Part shown: piece after piece, positions 1 to 7,959 of the stretch
How the letters are laid out: each line of letters begins with the position of its first letter
How positions within the stretch are numbered: position 1 is the first letter of the stretch
Assembly (NCBI RefSeq): GCF_003601975.1
Contig: NZ_QZWZ01000001.1
Location: 490,848 to 554,847, forward strand
DNA length: 64,000 nt
Source: Mesorhizobium waimense
GTDB lineage: Bacteria; Pseudomonadota; Alphaproteobacteria; Rhizobiales; Rhizobiaceae
Direction: 5' to 3'
The notes under the pieces: model-generated
The model's database searches: none
What the model saw: only the letters and a program-made list of their open reading frames with translations
What the model was told of the DNA's origin: nothing
Program-made: the position numbers and the translations under genes

Positions 1-635
1 AGCTCGTAAGGATCCTTGATGCCGAGTTCCGGCTTGTGGAACATTAGGTAATTGGCGGCGTCGGCGATGTGGATAGGACCATCATAGGCCTGGACGCGGC
101 CCTTGTTCGGCTTGCCGTCGGGCAGGTCCATCGCCTCGAAGACGATTTTCCAGCTCTTGGGCGCTTCCTTGAACACTTCGGTGTTGTACATCAGCACATT
201 CGGACCCCACTGGTAGGGAACGCCGTAATGCACCTTGTCGACCGTAAACCAGGGCGCGTCCTTCAGGCGGTCGTCGACCGTCTTCCAGCTCGGGACGAGA
301 TCGGTGTTGATCGGCTGCACGCGCTTGCCGGCGACGAGCCGCAGCGAGGCATCGCCCGAGGCGGTGACGAGATCGAAGCCGCCCTCGTTCATCAGCGAGA
401 CCATTTCGTCCGACGTGTTGGCGGTCTTGACGTTGACCTTGCAGCCAGTGTCCTTCTCGAAGGACGTCACCCAGTCATAGCCCTTGTCGGTTTCGCCACG
501 CTCGATGTAGCCGGGCCAAGCGACGATATTGACCTCGCCCTCGCCCTTGCCGAGCTCCTTGACCTGGGCGATGGCCTGGCCGGAGAAGGTCAGCGCGACC
601 GTCAAAGCAGTGCATGACTTCAGGAATGAATTCAT
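1..635 (-). CDS. ABC transporter substrate-binding protein, polyamine (PotD) type, partial
   Basis: The frame enters from the left edge, so only the N-terminal ~211 residues are visible. It begins with a Sec signal peptide (MNSFLKSCTALTVALTFSGQ, cleavage probably after AIAQ) and continues with a periplasmic-binding fold: VNIVAWPGYIERG, DLVTASGDASLRL and YGVPYQWGPNVLMYN are typical of spermidine/putrescine-type binding proteins. It should capture a cationic amine or related solute in the periplasm for an ABC importer encoded beyond the edge. I chose the ATG at 635, seven bases after a GGGAG at 643-647; a second ATG at 638 is possible. Two inverted repeats in the 139-bp gap to the upstream LysR gene suggest LysR control. 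The ligand is not determined. Confidence 0.82.
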   Translation of the reverse strand, partial: MNSFLKSCTALTVALTFSGQAIAQVKELGKGEGEVNIVAWPGYIERGETDKGYDWVTSFEKDTGCKVNVKTANTSDEMVSLMNEGGFDLVTASGDASLRLVAGKRVQPINTDLVPSWKTVDDRLKDAPWFTVDKVHYGVPYQWGPNVLMYNTEVFKEAPKSWKIVFEAMDLPDGKPNKGRVQAYDGPIHIADAANYLMFHKPELGIKDPYE

Positions 636-699
636 CATCGATCTCCCATTTTAGGGGCCGCACTCCCGCGGCGGCTTTGGTCCCTGAAATGAAAGGTGC

Positions 700-720
700 T
701 GCGAAATTTCCGGTTTCGCA
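700..720. promoter_or_regulatory. Inverted repeat TGCGAAA-N7-TTTCGCA, candidate LysR-type site
   Basis: A perfect 7-bp inverted repeat with a 7-base spacer lies about 65 bases upstream of the binding-protein start. With the second palindrome at 743-759 it makes a plausible two-site LysR-type promoter for the transport gene. Assignment to the neighbouring LysR protein is inference. Confidence 0.4.
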
Positions 721-742
721 AATTCATTTATCAGAAAGGCGA

Positions 743-759
743 TATCGGTTTTACCGATA
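743..759. promoter_or_regulatory. LysR-type T-N11-A operator candidate
   Basis: TATCGGTTTTACCGATA is a perfect palindrome of 7-bp arms around TTT and contains the T-N11-A pattern typical of LysR-family recognition sites. It sits just past the stop of the LysR gene and about 108 bases upstream of the binding-protein start, the usual distance for an upstream recognition site. Confidence 0.5.
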
Positions 760-777
760 GATAGAGGACTGGCCCTG

Positions 778-1689
778 TCACGGCCGCTGGCGGACCGTGC
801 GCTGCGACTGGGCAAGGCCGATAAAGTCGCGCGCCGCCTGCGGCAGGCTGGAGCCGCGGCGCCAGACCATGCCGACCTGGACCACCGGCAGAGTGCCAGA
901 AATATCGCGCGATTCGATGCGGTCGCCTTCCAGCGACCATGGCCGGTAGACGAGGTCGGGCAGCAGCGCCACGCCGGCACCTGTGGCGACCAGGCTGCGC
1001 ACCGCTTCGACCGAGCGGGTGCGGAAGGCGACATGCGGCTTGGCGCCGATCGCCGCCAAAAGCTTGCCGGTGTTTTCCTCGATCTCGTCGACGGTCAGCA
1101 TGATCAGCGGTTCGCCGGCGATGTCGCTGATGCCGATGATGTCGGCGCTGGCCAGCTTGTGGCTGAGCGGCACCCATAGCCTGTAGGCCGAGACCTCGAG
1201 GATTTCCGACTGCAAGGCGGTGCGGTCGCGCAGGTTCGAGGTGACCATCACGGCGATGTCGAGCTTACCGCCAATCAGGAGGTGCTCGAGATAGTCGCCA
1301 TTGTCCTCGATGGCCGACACTTCGACGCCCGGATAGGCGCGACGGTAGCGGGCGAGCAGGTCGGAGAGCACATAGCCGGCGACCAGCGAGGTGACGCCGA
1401 GCTGCAGCCGGCCACCGGCAACCATTTGGTCGCCGAAGAAAGCTCGGCGGGCATCAGACACATCGGCCAGGATCTTGGTCGCGTGGCGCAGGAACTGGTG
1501 GCCCTTGTGGGTGATGTTGAGGCCGCGCGGATGGCGCTCGAACAGCTCGACGCCGAGATCGCGCTCAAGCTCCTTGACCGCCTCGGTAACCGAGGATTGC
1601 GAGATCGACAGGTTCTGGGCAGCACCCGACACGGTACCTTGCTCGGCGACGGCGACGAAGAACTGCAATTGTCTGATCGTGAAGGCCAT
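778..1689 (-). CDS. LysR family transcriptional regulator
   Basis: 303 residues. The N-terminus (MAFTIRQLQFFVAVAEQGTV then ISQSSVTEAVKELERDLGVELFERHPRG) is a clear LysR winged helix-turn-helix. The rest has the length and pattern of the two-lobed inducer-binding domain. I chose the ATG at 1689 because the family normally starts a few residues before RQLxxF; a GTG at 1704 would add five residues. It lies on the same strand between a DeoR gene and the amine-type binding protein, and T-N11-A palindromes follow its stop. It probably controls that transport operon and perhaps itself. The inducer is unknown. Confidence 0.88.
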   Translation of the reverse strand: MAFTIRQLQFFVAVAEQGTVSGAAQNLSISQSSVTEAVKELERDLGVELFERHPRGLNITHKGHQFLRHATKILADVSDARRAFFGDQMVAGGRLQLGVTSLVAGYVLSDLLARYRRAYPGVEVSAIEDNGDYLEHLLIGGKLDIAVMVTSNLRDRTALQSEILEVSAYRLWVPLSHKLASADIIGISDIAGEPLIMLTVDEIEENTGKLLAAIGAKPHVAFRTRSVEAVRSLVATGAGVALLPDLVYRPWSLEGDRIESRDISGTLPVVQVGMVWRRGSSLPQAARDFIGLAQSQRTVRQRP

Positions 1690-1758
1690 GGCCGGACTAA
1701 ACACGGCGAAGGCCGCGCTGGGAAGTGGCTAAGCCAGGTCGCTTATCCTGGGGTGGGA

Positions 1759-2535
1759 TCAGAACCCGGCTTCGCCACCAGCGATGCTCAGCCGCGCGCC
1801 GGACTCGGCAAGGGCGGCGGCGATGTCGCGCGGCGGCGGGTGGTCGGTGGCGAGTTCGGAAAAGCCGTCGAAGCCGCAGACCTGGACCAGCCCCTGGCGG
1901 CCGAACTTCGAGTGGTCGGTGATGACGAGGGAACGCTGACCGCGCGACAACACCATGCGGGCGAACTCGGCTTCATCCAGGTCATAGTCCATGATACCCG
2001 CGACAGCATCGACCGCGCCGATAGAGATCACCGCGTGGCTGACGGAAAAGCGGCTGACGAATTCGATGGCTGAAGCGCCGAAGGCCGCACCGGAATCGCT
2101 GCGCAGTTCGCCGCCGGCCATGTAGACCTTGTTGCCATTGACGGTGGCCAAAGTGCGGGCGATGTCGGACGAATTGGTGACGACCGTCAGCCGCCGGTGA
2201 CCGAGCAACTCGCGGGCGAGGAACGACGTCGTCGTGCCGGTGTCGAGCATGATCGATTCGCCGTCGCGGATGGTGGCGGCGACCATGCGGGCGATGAGGC
2301 GCTTGGCGTCGGCGTTGTCGCGCATGCGCCGCTCGAATGGCGCCTCGCCGACCAGTGACGGCAGGCCGATGGCGCCATGCATCTTGAGGACCGAACCGTC
2401 GCCGGTGAGCGGCTTGACGTCGCGGCGCACGGTTTCCAGAGAAACCCCCAACCGATCGGCCAGGCTGGCGATGGTGACGGTGCCTTCCTCCTGCAGGAGG
2501 CGCAGGATCTCGCCATGCCGTTTCGAGTGGACCAT
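1759..2535 (-). CDS. DeoR/GlpR family transcriptional regulator
   Basis: 258 residues. The N-terminal DeoR helix-turn-helix is plain (RHGEILRLLQEEGTVTIASL, then LGVSLETVRRDV). The C-terminal DeoRC sensor domain has the TGTTTSFLA segment that in this family contacts phosphorylated ligands. The ATG at 2535 is chosen because AGGAAA precedes it at proper spacing; an upstream start at 2583 lacks that support. It is divergent from the kinase/dehydrogenase cluster across a ~416-bp gap. DeoR proteins commonly sense phosphorylated metabolites and two kinases are encoded next door, so a phosphorylated pathway intermediate is a reasonable inducer (inference). Confidence 0.88.
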   Translation of the reverse strand: MVHSKRHGEILRLLQEEGTVTIASLADRLGVSLETVRRDVKPLTGDGSVLKMHGAIGLPSLVGEAPFERRMRDNADAKRLIARMVAATIRDGESIMLDTGTTTSFLARELLGHRRLTVVTNSSDIARTLATVNGNKVYMAGGELRSDSGAAFGASAIEFVSRFSVSHAVISIGAVDAVAGIMDYDLDEAEFARMVLSRGQRSLVITDHSKFGRQGLVQVCGFDGFSELATDHPPPRDIAAALAESGARLSIAGGEAGF

Positions 2536-2574
2536 GTGATTTTCCTGGGCCTTGCGCGATTGACCGATTCTAAG

Positions 2575-2602
2575 GCAATTCAAACGTTTTTAAAGGAATT
2601 GC
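2575..2602. promoter_or_regulatory. Inverted repeat upstream of the DeoR gene, candidate operator
   Basis: GCAATTC and GAATTGC form a perfect 7-bp inverted repeat separated by 14 AT-rich bases, 40 bases upstream of the DeoR start. Position and symmetry suit an operator for autoregulation and for the divergent kinase gene. It is not matched to a known DeoR consensus. Confidence 0.35.
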
Positions 2603-2951
2603 TTATCTTTTCGGGCAAAACACCCAAAAAAAGTCACAGCTTTTTGTTGACAGCCGGTTAGCACTGGCGTGAGATCAAGACGTGACAGGCTCGGAACTGC
2701 CACTGGAGGTTGAGGGCAGAGCCGCGCGCAAACGCACCGGCCAGAGCGTCTGGAACGTGGTTGGTGCAAGGAATTTTCAGATCCGCGGGGGCGGATGCCG
2801 GGGGTTCAAATACCTGGCCAAAGGGGCTCGTCGGTGCGGTGCGGGATAATGATCCGGCGTCCCGCACCGACGAGGTTTTTGCGTTTCTCCCCGCCAGCGT
2901 TGCGCTATGCGCGGCGCTTTGTCGAAGTTCAGCCGAACCAGGGATGATCCC
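2603..2951. other. Long intergenic leader between DeoR gene and kinase operon
   Basis: About 350 bases without a convincing gene. The left end is AT-rich and promoter-like. The middle is GC-rich and the right part contains the strong hairpin at 2828-2875. Short open frames cross it on both strands but carry no recognisable domain or good ribosome site. Most of it could be the 5' leader of the kinase gene. I could not match it to a known riboswitch class. Confidence 0.4.
2828..2880 (+). terminator. Strong hairpin followed by TTTT (terminator or attenuator)
   Basis: CTCGTCGGTGCGG at 2828-2840 is exactly complementary to CCGCACCGACGAG at 2863-2875, a 13-bp GC-rich stem closed by a 22-base loop and followed by GTTTT. 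It ends 71 bases before the GTG of the kinase gene, reading into that gene. There is no gene upstream on this strand to terminate, so a leader attenuator is as likely as a simple terminator. Confidence 0.45.
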
Positions 2952-3836
2952 GTGATTGCCGAAGACCGCATCCGAGCCCTGCCTTGCTGGACCGGCAGTA
3001 TCGAAATTGCGCCGCTGCCGGGCGGCCTCAGCAACGCCAACTATGTGGTCAAGGACGCGGCCGGGCGGCATGTGGTGCGCCTCGGCCAGGACTATCCTTT
3101 CCACCACGTCTTTCGCGAGCGCGAAGTGATGACATCGCGGGCGGCCCATGCGGCCGGCTTCGCGCCGGCGGTCCGCTATGCCGAGCCGGGCATCATGGTG
3201 ACGGAATATCTCGGCGCCAGGACCTATACGGCCGAGGACGTGCGCGCCAACATCGGCCGCGTCGCCGCCCTGATGCGGGGCTTTCATCGGGAGATGCCCA
3301 ACCACATCTCCGGGGCCGGTTTCATGTTCTGGGTGTTCCATGTCATCCGCGACTATGCACGCACGCTGGAGGAAGGCGGCAGCCGCAAGCGCGGCGACCT
3401 GCCCTATCTCCTGACGCTGGCGGACGAGCTCGAGCGGGCGCAGAAGCTGCTGCCGATCGTCTTCGGCCACAACGATCTTTTGCCGGCCAATATTTTAGAC
3501 GACGGCAACAGGCTGTGGCTGATCGACTTCGAATATGCCGGCTTCAACACGGCGATGTTCGACCTTGCCGGTGCTGCCTCGAATGCCGGCTTGAGCGACG
3601 AAGAATCCTTCGCTCTGCTCACCGCCTATTTCATGAAGGAGCCGGACGAGGCGATCCGCCGCTCGCATGCGGCCATGCAGTGCGCCTCGCTGCTGCGTGA
3701 GGCGATGTGGAGCATGGTCTCCGAACTCTACCTCGACGCGCCGGGCATCGACTACGTCGCCTATACCGAGGAAAACCTGACGCGGCTGGAAGCGGCGCTG
3801 GAAAACTACCGGACAAAATACGGGATACTGACATGA
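2952..3836 (+). CDS. Choline/ethanolamine kinase-like phosphotransferase
   Basis: 294 residues from the GTG at 2952, which has AGGGA seven bases upstream; an ATG at 2907 would add 15 poorly supported residues. The protein has the aminoglycoside-phosphotransferase/choline-kinase fold: a nucleotide loop LPGGLSNANYVVKD (~20-33), catalytic FGHNDLLPANIL (~172) and metal-binding LIDFEYAG (~190). These are the Brenner HxDxxxxN and DFG-like motifs, intact. It should transfer ATP phosphate to a small hydroxylated substrate in the cytoplasm. Its stop overlaps the next ATG in ATGA, so it is coupled to the dimethylglycine-dehydrogenase-like gene. The substrate is probably an amino alcohol (inference). 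Confidence 0.8.
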   Translation: MIAEDRIRALPCWTGSIEIAPLPGGLSNANYVVKDAAGRHVVRLGQDYPFHHVFREREVMTSRAAHAAGFAPAVRYAEPGIMVTEYLGARTYTAEDVRANIGRVAALMRGFHREMPNHISGAGFMFWVFHVIRDYARTLEEGGSRKRGDLPYLLTLADELERAQKLLPIVFGHNDLLPANILDDGNRLWLIDFEYAGFNTAMFDLAGAASNAGLSDEESFALLTAYFMKEPDEAIRRSHAAMQCASLLREAMWSMVSELYLDAPGIDYVAYTEENLTRLEAALENYRTKYGILT

Positions 3837-6286
3837 CCTTGCCCAGCCATGCCGGGATCGTCGTCATCGGCGGCGGCATCATCGGCTGTTCGACGGCCTA
3901 TCATCTGGCGCGCGACCACAAGGCCGATGTCGTGCTGCTGGAACAGGGCAAGCTAACCTCGGGCTCGACATGGCACGCTGCCGGTCTGGTCGGGCAGCTG
4001 CGCTCGTCGGCTTCGATCACGCGCGTGCTCAAATATTCGGTCGAGCTCTACAAGGGGCTGGAAGCCGAGACGGGGCTTGCCACCGGCTGGAAGATGACCG
4101 GATGCCTCAGGCTGGCCACCAATGCCGACCGCTGGACCGAATACAAGCGGCTGGCGACGACGGCCAAAAGCTTCGGCATGGACATGCAGTTGCTGACGCC
4201 GACCGAGGTCAAGGCAATGTGGCCGCTGCTTGATACCGGCGATCTCGTCGGCGCCTCCTGGCTGCCGACCGACGGCCAGGCAAGCCCGTCCGACATCACG
4301 CAGTCGCTGGCCAAGGGCGCTCGCATGCATGGCGCGAAACTGTTCGAGGATGTCCGCGTCACCGGCTTCGAGATGAAGGACGGCCGCATCATCGCGGTGA
4401 AAACCAGCAAGGGCGACATCGCCTGCGACAAGGTGGTGAACTGCGCCGGGCAATGGGCAAGGCAGGTAGGCGCCATGGCCGGCATCAACGTGCCGCTGCA
4501 GCCGGTCAAGCACCAGTACATAATCACCGAGAAGATCGCGGGCCTGGCGACCGACGCGCCGACCATCCGCGATCCCGATCGCCGCACCTATTTCAAGGAA
4601 GAGGTCGGCGGGCTGGTGATGGGCGGCTATGAGCCGAACCCGCAGGCCTGGACGACTGATCTCCCCGGGGGCGACGTTCCGAACGACTGGGAATTCCGCC
4701 TGTTCGACGACGACTACGACCATTTCGAACAGCATATGAGCCAGGCGATCGCACGGGTTCCGGCACTGGAGACCGTCGGCGTCAAGCAGATGATCAACGG
4801 TCCGGAAAGCTTTACCCCGGACGGCAATTTCATCCTCGGCACAGCGCCTGAATGCGCCAACATGTTCGTCGGCGCCGGCTTCAACGCGTTCGGCATCGCC
4901 TCCGGCGGCGGCGCCGGCTGGGTGCTGGCGCAATGGGTGGTCGATGGCGAAGCGCCGCTAGATCTTTGGGTGGTCGACATCAGGCGGTTTTCCGGCCTGC
5001 ACCGTGACCGGCAATGGGTCTGCGACCGCACGCTGGAAGCCTATGGCAAGCACTACACGATCGGCTTCCCGTATGAGGAATACCTCTCGGGACGACCGCG
5101 CATCGTTTCGCCGCTCTATGAGCGGCTGAAGACGTATCGCGCGGTGTTCGGCTCGAAACTCGGCTGGGAACGGCCGAACTGGTTCGCGCCCGAGGGCACC
5201 GCGCCCGAAGACATCTATTCGATGGGCCGGCAGAACTGGTTTTCGGCGGTTGGCGACGAGCACAAGCATGTACGCGAAAAGGTCGGCATCTTCGACCAGT
5301 CGTCCTTCGCCAAATACGAGATGACCGGCGCGGATGCGCAGAAGGCGCTCGACTGGATCTGCGCCAACGACGTTGCCAAGCCGGTCGGCCGGCTGACCTA
5401 CACGCAGCTTCTCAACACACGCGGCGGCATCGAGGCCGATTTGACCGTCGCCAGGCTCGGCGAAGAAAAATTCTACATCGTCACCGGCACCGGTTTCCGC
5501 ACGCATGATTTCGCGTGGATCGGCGACCATGTCGGCAAGGATCTCGACGTCACCTTCAGCGACGTCACCGAGGAGTTCGGCACGTTGTCGCTGATGGGGC
5601 CGCGCGCCCGCGCCGTGCTCTCCGCGGTGACCGACGCGGATGTTTCGAACAGCGCCTTCCCGTTCGGCCATGTGCGCGAGTTCGCCATTGCCGGCCATGC
5701 AATTCGGGCGCTGCGCGTCACCTATGTCGGCGAACTCGGCTGGGAATTGCATGTGCCGATCGCGGCAACCGGCGAGATCTTCGATGCGCTGATGGCGGCG
5801 GGCAAGACACACGACATTCGCCCGGTCGGCTACCGCGCACTTGAATCGCTCAGGCTGGAGAAGGGTTATCGCGCCTGGGGCTCAGACATCACGCCCAACG
5901 ACATGCCGCAGGAGGCCGGCCTTGGCTGGGCGGTGAAGCTGAGGAAAAACACCGATTTCGTCGGCCGGCGGGCACTTGAGAAGGTCAATGGCGACGCGCC
6001 GAAGAAACGCTTTGCCGGCTTCACGGTCGACGATCCGGAGATCGTGCTGGTCGGCCGCGAGACGATCCTGCGCAACGGCGCGCCTGTCGGCTATCTGACC
6101 AGCGGCGGCTATGGCTATACGGTCGGCAAGAATGTCGGCTTCGGCTATGTGCGCAACGCCGACGGCATAAGCGACGACTTCCTCGCCTCGGGCGACTACG
6201 AGCTGGTGGTGGCGATGGAGCGCACGCCGGCAAAAATCCATCTCGAGCCGCTGTACGATCCGGCGGGGGAAAAGATCAGGGCTTAG
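3833..6286 (+). CDS. Dimethylglycine/sarcosine dehydrogenase-like flavoprotein with GcvT domain
   Basis: 817 residues, close to the usual ~810-850 of this family. The N-terminal half is a DAO-type FAD domain with the dinucleotide motif VVIGGGIIG (~10-18) and TWHAAGL (~46-52), where His48 matches the histidine that carries covalent FAD in dimethylglycine and sarcosine dehydrogenases. The C-terminal half is a GcvT-like tetrahydrofolate domain (TYVGELGWELHVP; GYRALESLRLEKGYRAWGSD). The family oxidatively removes N-methyl groups and passes the carbon to folate as methylene-THF. Translation is coupled to the upstream kinase by ATGA. The exact methylated amine is not shown by sequence; the kinases suggest it may not be free dimethylglycine. 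Confidence 0.85.
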   Translation: MTLPSHAGIVVIGGGIIGCSTAYHLARDHKADVVLLEQGKLTSGSTWHAAGLVGQLRSSASITRVLKYSVELYKGLEAETGLATGWKMTGCLRLATNADRWTEYKRLATTAKSFGMDMQLLTPTEVKAMWPLLDTGDLVGASWLPTDGQASPSDITQSLAKGARMHGAKLFEDVRVTGFEMKDGRIIAVKTSKGDIACDKVVNCAGQWARQVGAMAGINVPLQPVKHQYIITEKIAGLATDAPTIRDPDRRTYFKEEVGGLVMGGYEPNPQAWTTDLPGGDVPNDWEFRLFDDDYDHFEQHMSQAIARVPALETVGVKQMINGPESFTPDGNFILGTAPECANMFVGAGFNAFGIASGGGAGWVLAQWVVDGEAPLDLWVVDIRRFSGLHRDRQWVCDRTLEAYGKHYTIGFPYEEYLSGRPRIVSPLYERLKTYRAVFGSKLGWERPNWFAPEGTAPEDIYSMGRQNWFSAVGDEHKHVREKVGIFDQSSFAKYEMTGADAQKALDWICANDVAKPVGRLTYTQLLNTRGGIEADLTVARLGEEKFYIVTGTGFRTHDFAWIGDHVGKDLDVTFSDVTEEFGTLSLMGPRARAVLSAVTDADVSNSAFPFGHVREFAIAGHAIRALRVTYVGELGWELHVPIAATGEIFDALMAAGKTHDIRPVGYRALESLRLEKGYRAWGSDITPNDMPQEAGLGWAVKLRKNTDFVGRRALEKVNGDAPKKRFAGFTVDDPEIVLVGRETILRNGAPVGYLTSGGYGYTVGKNVGFGYVRNADGISDDFLASGDYELVVAMERTPAKIHLEPLYDPAGEKIRA

Positions 6287-6303
6287 GCCTTCGCCAGCCT
6301 CGA

Positions 6304-6936
6304 TCAGGTGACGCGCAGCACGAGGCCGCGGCTGGGCACGGTGTCGGCCTCGCCCGGCATCGAGACATAGGGCGCCGTCTCCTCGTCGCGCGTGACGACG
6401 CCTTGCGCCTCCAATTCGGCGATGCGGTCGGAGAAACCACCCTCCCACAGCGTGTTCTTGACCGTCAGCACGATGACGCCGCCCGGCCGGCAGATGCGGA
6501 TCAGCTCGTCCAGTCCTTCGGCACCGACATGACCCGAGGTGAAGACGCCGGCCGAAACGATCCCGGCATAGGCATTGTCTGCGAAAGGCAGCGGCCCGCC
6601 GAGTGCCAGGCAGTGAAGCGTAGAATAGATACCCTTGGCGGCCGCCTTGGCCAGCATGCCCTCGGAAATGTCGAGCGCCTCGACTTGCGGGTAGCCGGTG
6701 ATGGCAAGCCATTCGCCGCTGAGCCCGGTGCCGGCGCCGGCATCGAGAAGCGGAAAGGCACCGCGCGGCAGATGGCGGGCGAGCAAGGCGAGGCAGATCG
6801 TCGGATGGCGGTAGCCGGCGGTCGACATGTCGGCATCGTAGGTGTCGGACCAGCTGTCGTAGAGCGCCGCCACCTCCTCGGGTCGCTTCGCCGCATAGGC
6901 CGCGCCGAGCGCAGTGTTCTGCTTGCTGTGTGCCAT
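6304..6936 (-). CDS. Class I SAM-dependent methyltransferase
   Basis: 210 residues from the ATG at 6936. A longer frame to 7077 would overlap the divergent kinase. Motif I is LLDAGAGTGLSGEWL (~61-75), followed by EALDISEGMLAKA and LIRICRPGGVIVLTVKN, the Rossmann-fold SAM-binding pattern of small Methyltransf_11/25-type enzymes. It stands between the two kinase genes on the opposite strand. It may act on a nitrogenous small molecule in the same pathway, but nothing in the sequence names the acceptor. The ribosome site is weak. Confidence 0.8.
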   Translation of the reverse strand: MAHSKQNTALGAAYAAKRPEEVAALYDSWSDTYDADMSTAGYRHPTICLALLARHLPRGAFPLLDAGAGTGLSGEWLAITGYPQVEALDISEGMLAKAAAKGIYSTLHCLALGGPLPFADNAYAGIVSAGVFTSGHVGAEGLDELIRICRPGGVIVLTVKNTLWEGGFSDRIAELEAQGVVTRDEETAPYVSMPGEADTVPSRGLVLRVT

Positions 6937-7039
6937 TGCCGCTCGCCCGACTCTTTGCCTGTCACGGGGATGATAGCCAAATGGCGAAAACTGTGGAACC
7001 GTCGCCGCGATAATAAAGGCGTGAAGGGGGATCGAGGCA

Positions 7040-7942
7040 ATGGCGGATGAGATAGCGCGCGCGGCACTGACCACCATTCCAGTACTGGCCGGCTATGACG
7101 GACCGCTGGAAAGGCTCGGTGGCCTCACCAATCTCGTCTACAGGGCCGGTGATTTCTGCCTGCGCATCCCCGGCAAAGGCACCGAGGAGTATATTAACCG
7201 CGCCAATGAAGCCGTGGCGGCGCGCGAGGCGGCGAAAGCCGGCGTCAGCCCCGAGGTGCTGCATGTCGACGCCGGCACGGGCATGATGGTGAGCCGGTTC
7301 GTCGCCGACGCCGAGACGATGTCGCCGGAAAAGTTCAAACTGCGCCCGGGCAGTCCGGCGCGCGCGGGCGAAGTCTTCCGCAAGCTGCACAATTCCGGTG
7401 CAATGTTTCCCTTCCGCTTCGAGCTGTTTGCGATGATCGACGATTATCTGAAGGTGCTGTCGACCAAGGACGTGGTCTTGCCGCCTGGCTACCACGATGT
7501 CGTGCGCGAGGCCGAAACCGTACGTACAGCACTTGCCGCCCATCCGCTGCCGCTTGCCGCCTGCCACTGCGATCCTTTGTGCGAGAACTTTCTCGACACC
7601 GGCGAGCGGATGTGGATCGTCGACTGGGAATATTCGGGCATGAACGACCCGCTCTGGGACCTTGGCGACCTCTCGGTCGAAGGCAAGTTCGATACGGCGC
7701 AGGATGAAGAACTGATGCGCGCCTATTTCGGCGGCGAGCCGAAACCAGTCGAGCGCGGCCGCGTCGTCATCTACAAGGCGATGTGCGATCTGTTGTGGAC
7801 GCTGTGGGGACTGCTCCAGCTTGCCAACAACAATCCGGTCGACGATTTCCGCGCCTATGCCGACGGCCGCTTCGCCCGCTGCAAGGCGCTGATGGAGACG
7901 GCGGAGTTTTCAAGGCACCTGGCGGCTGTGCGGCAAGGTTAA
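7040..7942 (+). CDS. Choline kinase-like phosphotransferase (second copy)
   Basis: 300 residues; GAGG lies just upstream of the ATG. The fold and motifs are those of choline/ethanolamine kinases: GGLTNLVYRAGDFCLRIPG near the N-terminus, the catalytic loop ACHCDPLCENFL (~173-184) and IVDWEYSGMNDPLWDLGD. The HxDxxxxN residues are present as H-C-D-P-L-C-E-N. It is a distant paralogue of the kinase at 2952, from which it is separated by the dehydrogenase and the methyltransferase. It probably phosphorylates choline, ethanolamine or a related amino alcohol. The short gap to the divergent methyltransferase gene suggests a shared promoter region. Confidence 0.83.
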   Translation: MADEIARAALTTIPVLAGYDGPLERLGGLTNLVYRAGDFCLRIPGKGTEEYINRANEAVAAREAAKAGVSPEVLHVDAGTGMMVSRFVADAETMSPEKFKLRPGSPARAGEVFRKLHNSGAMFPFRFELFAMIDDYLKVLSTKDVVLPPGYHDVVREAETVRTALAAHPLPLAACHCDPLCENFLDTGERMWIVDWEYSGMNDPLWDLGDLSVEGKFDTAQDEELMRAYFGGEPKPVERGRVVIYKAMCDLLWTLWGLLQLANNNPVDDFRAYADGRFARCKALMETAEFSRHLAAVRQG

Positions 7943-7959
7943 GTGCCAGGAATCCGAAC

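Noticed and set aside
2790..2830. tRNA-like segment with GGTTCAAAT resembling a T-loop
   Set aside because: The flanking bases do not form the 5-bp T-stem or an acceptor stem, and no anticodon arm can be drawn.
2710..2955. 81-codon plus-strand frame in the leader of the kinase operon
   Set aside because: It spans the strong hairpin, has no ribosome site and no recognisable family, and its end overlaps the better supported kinase start.
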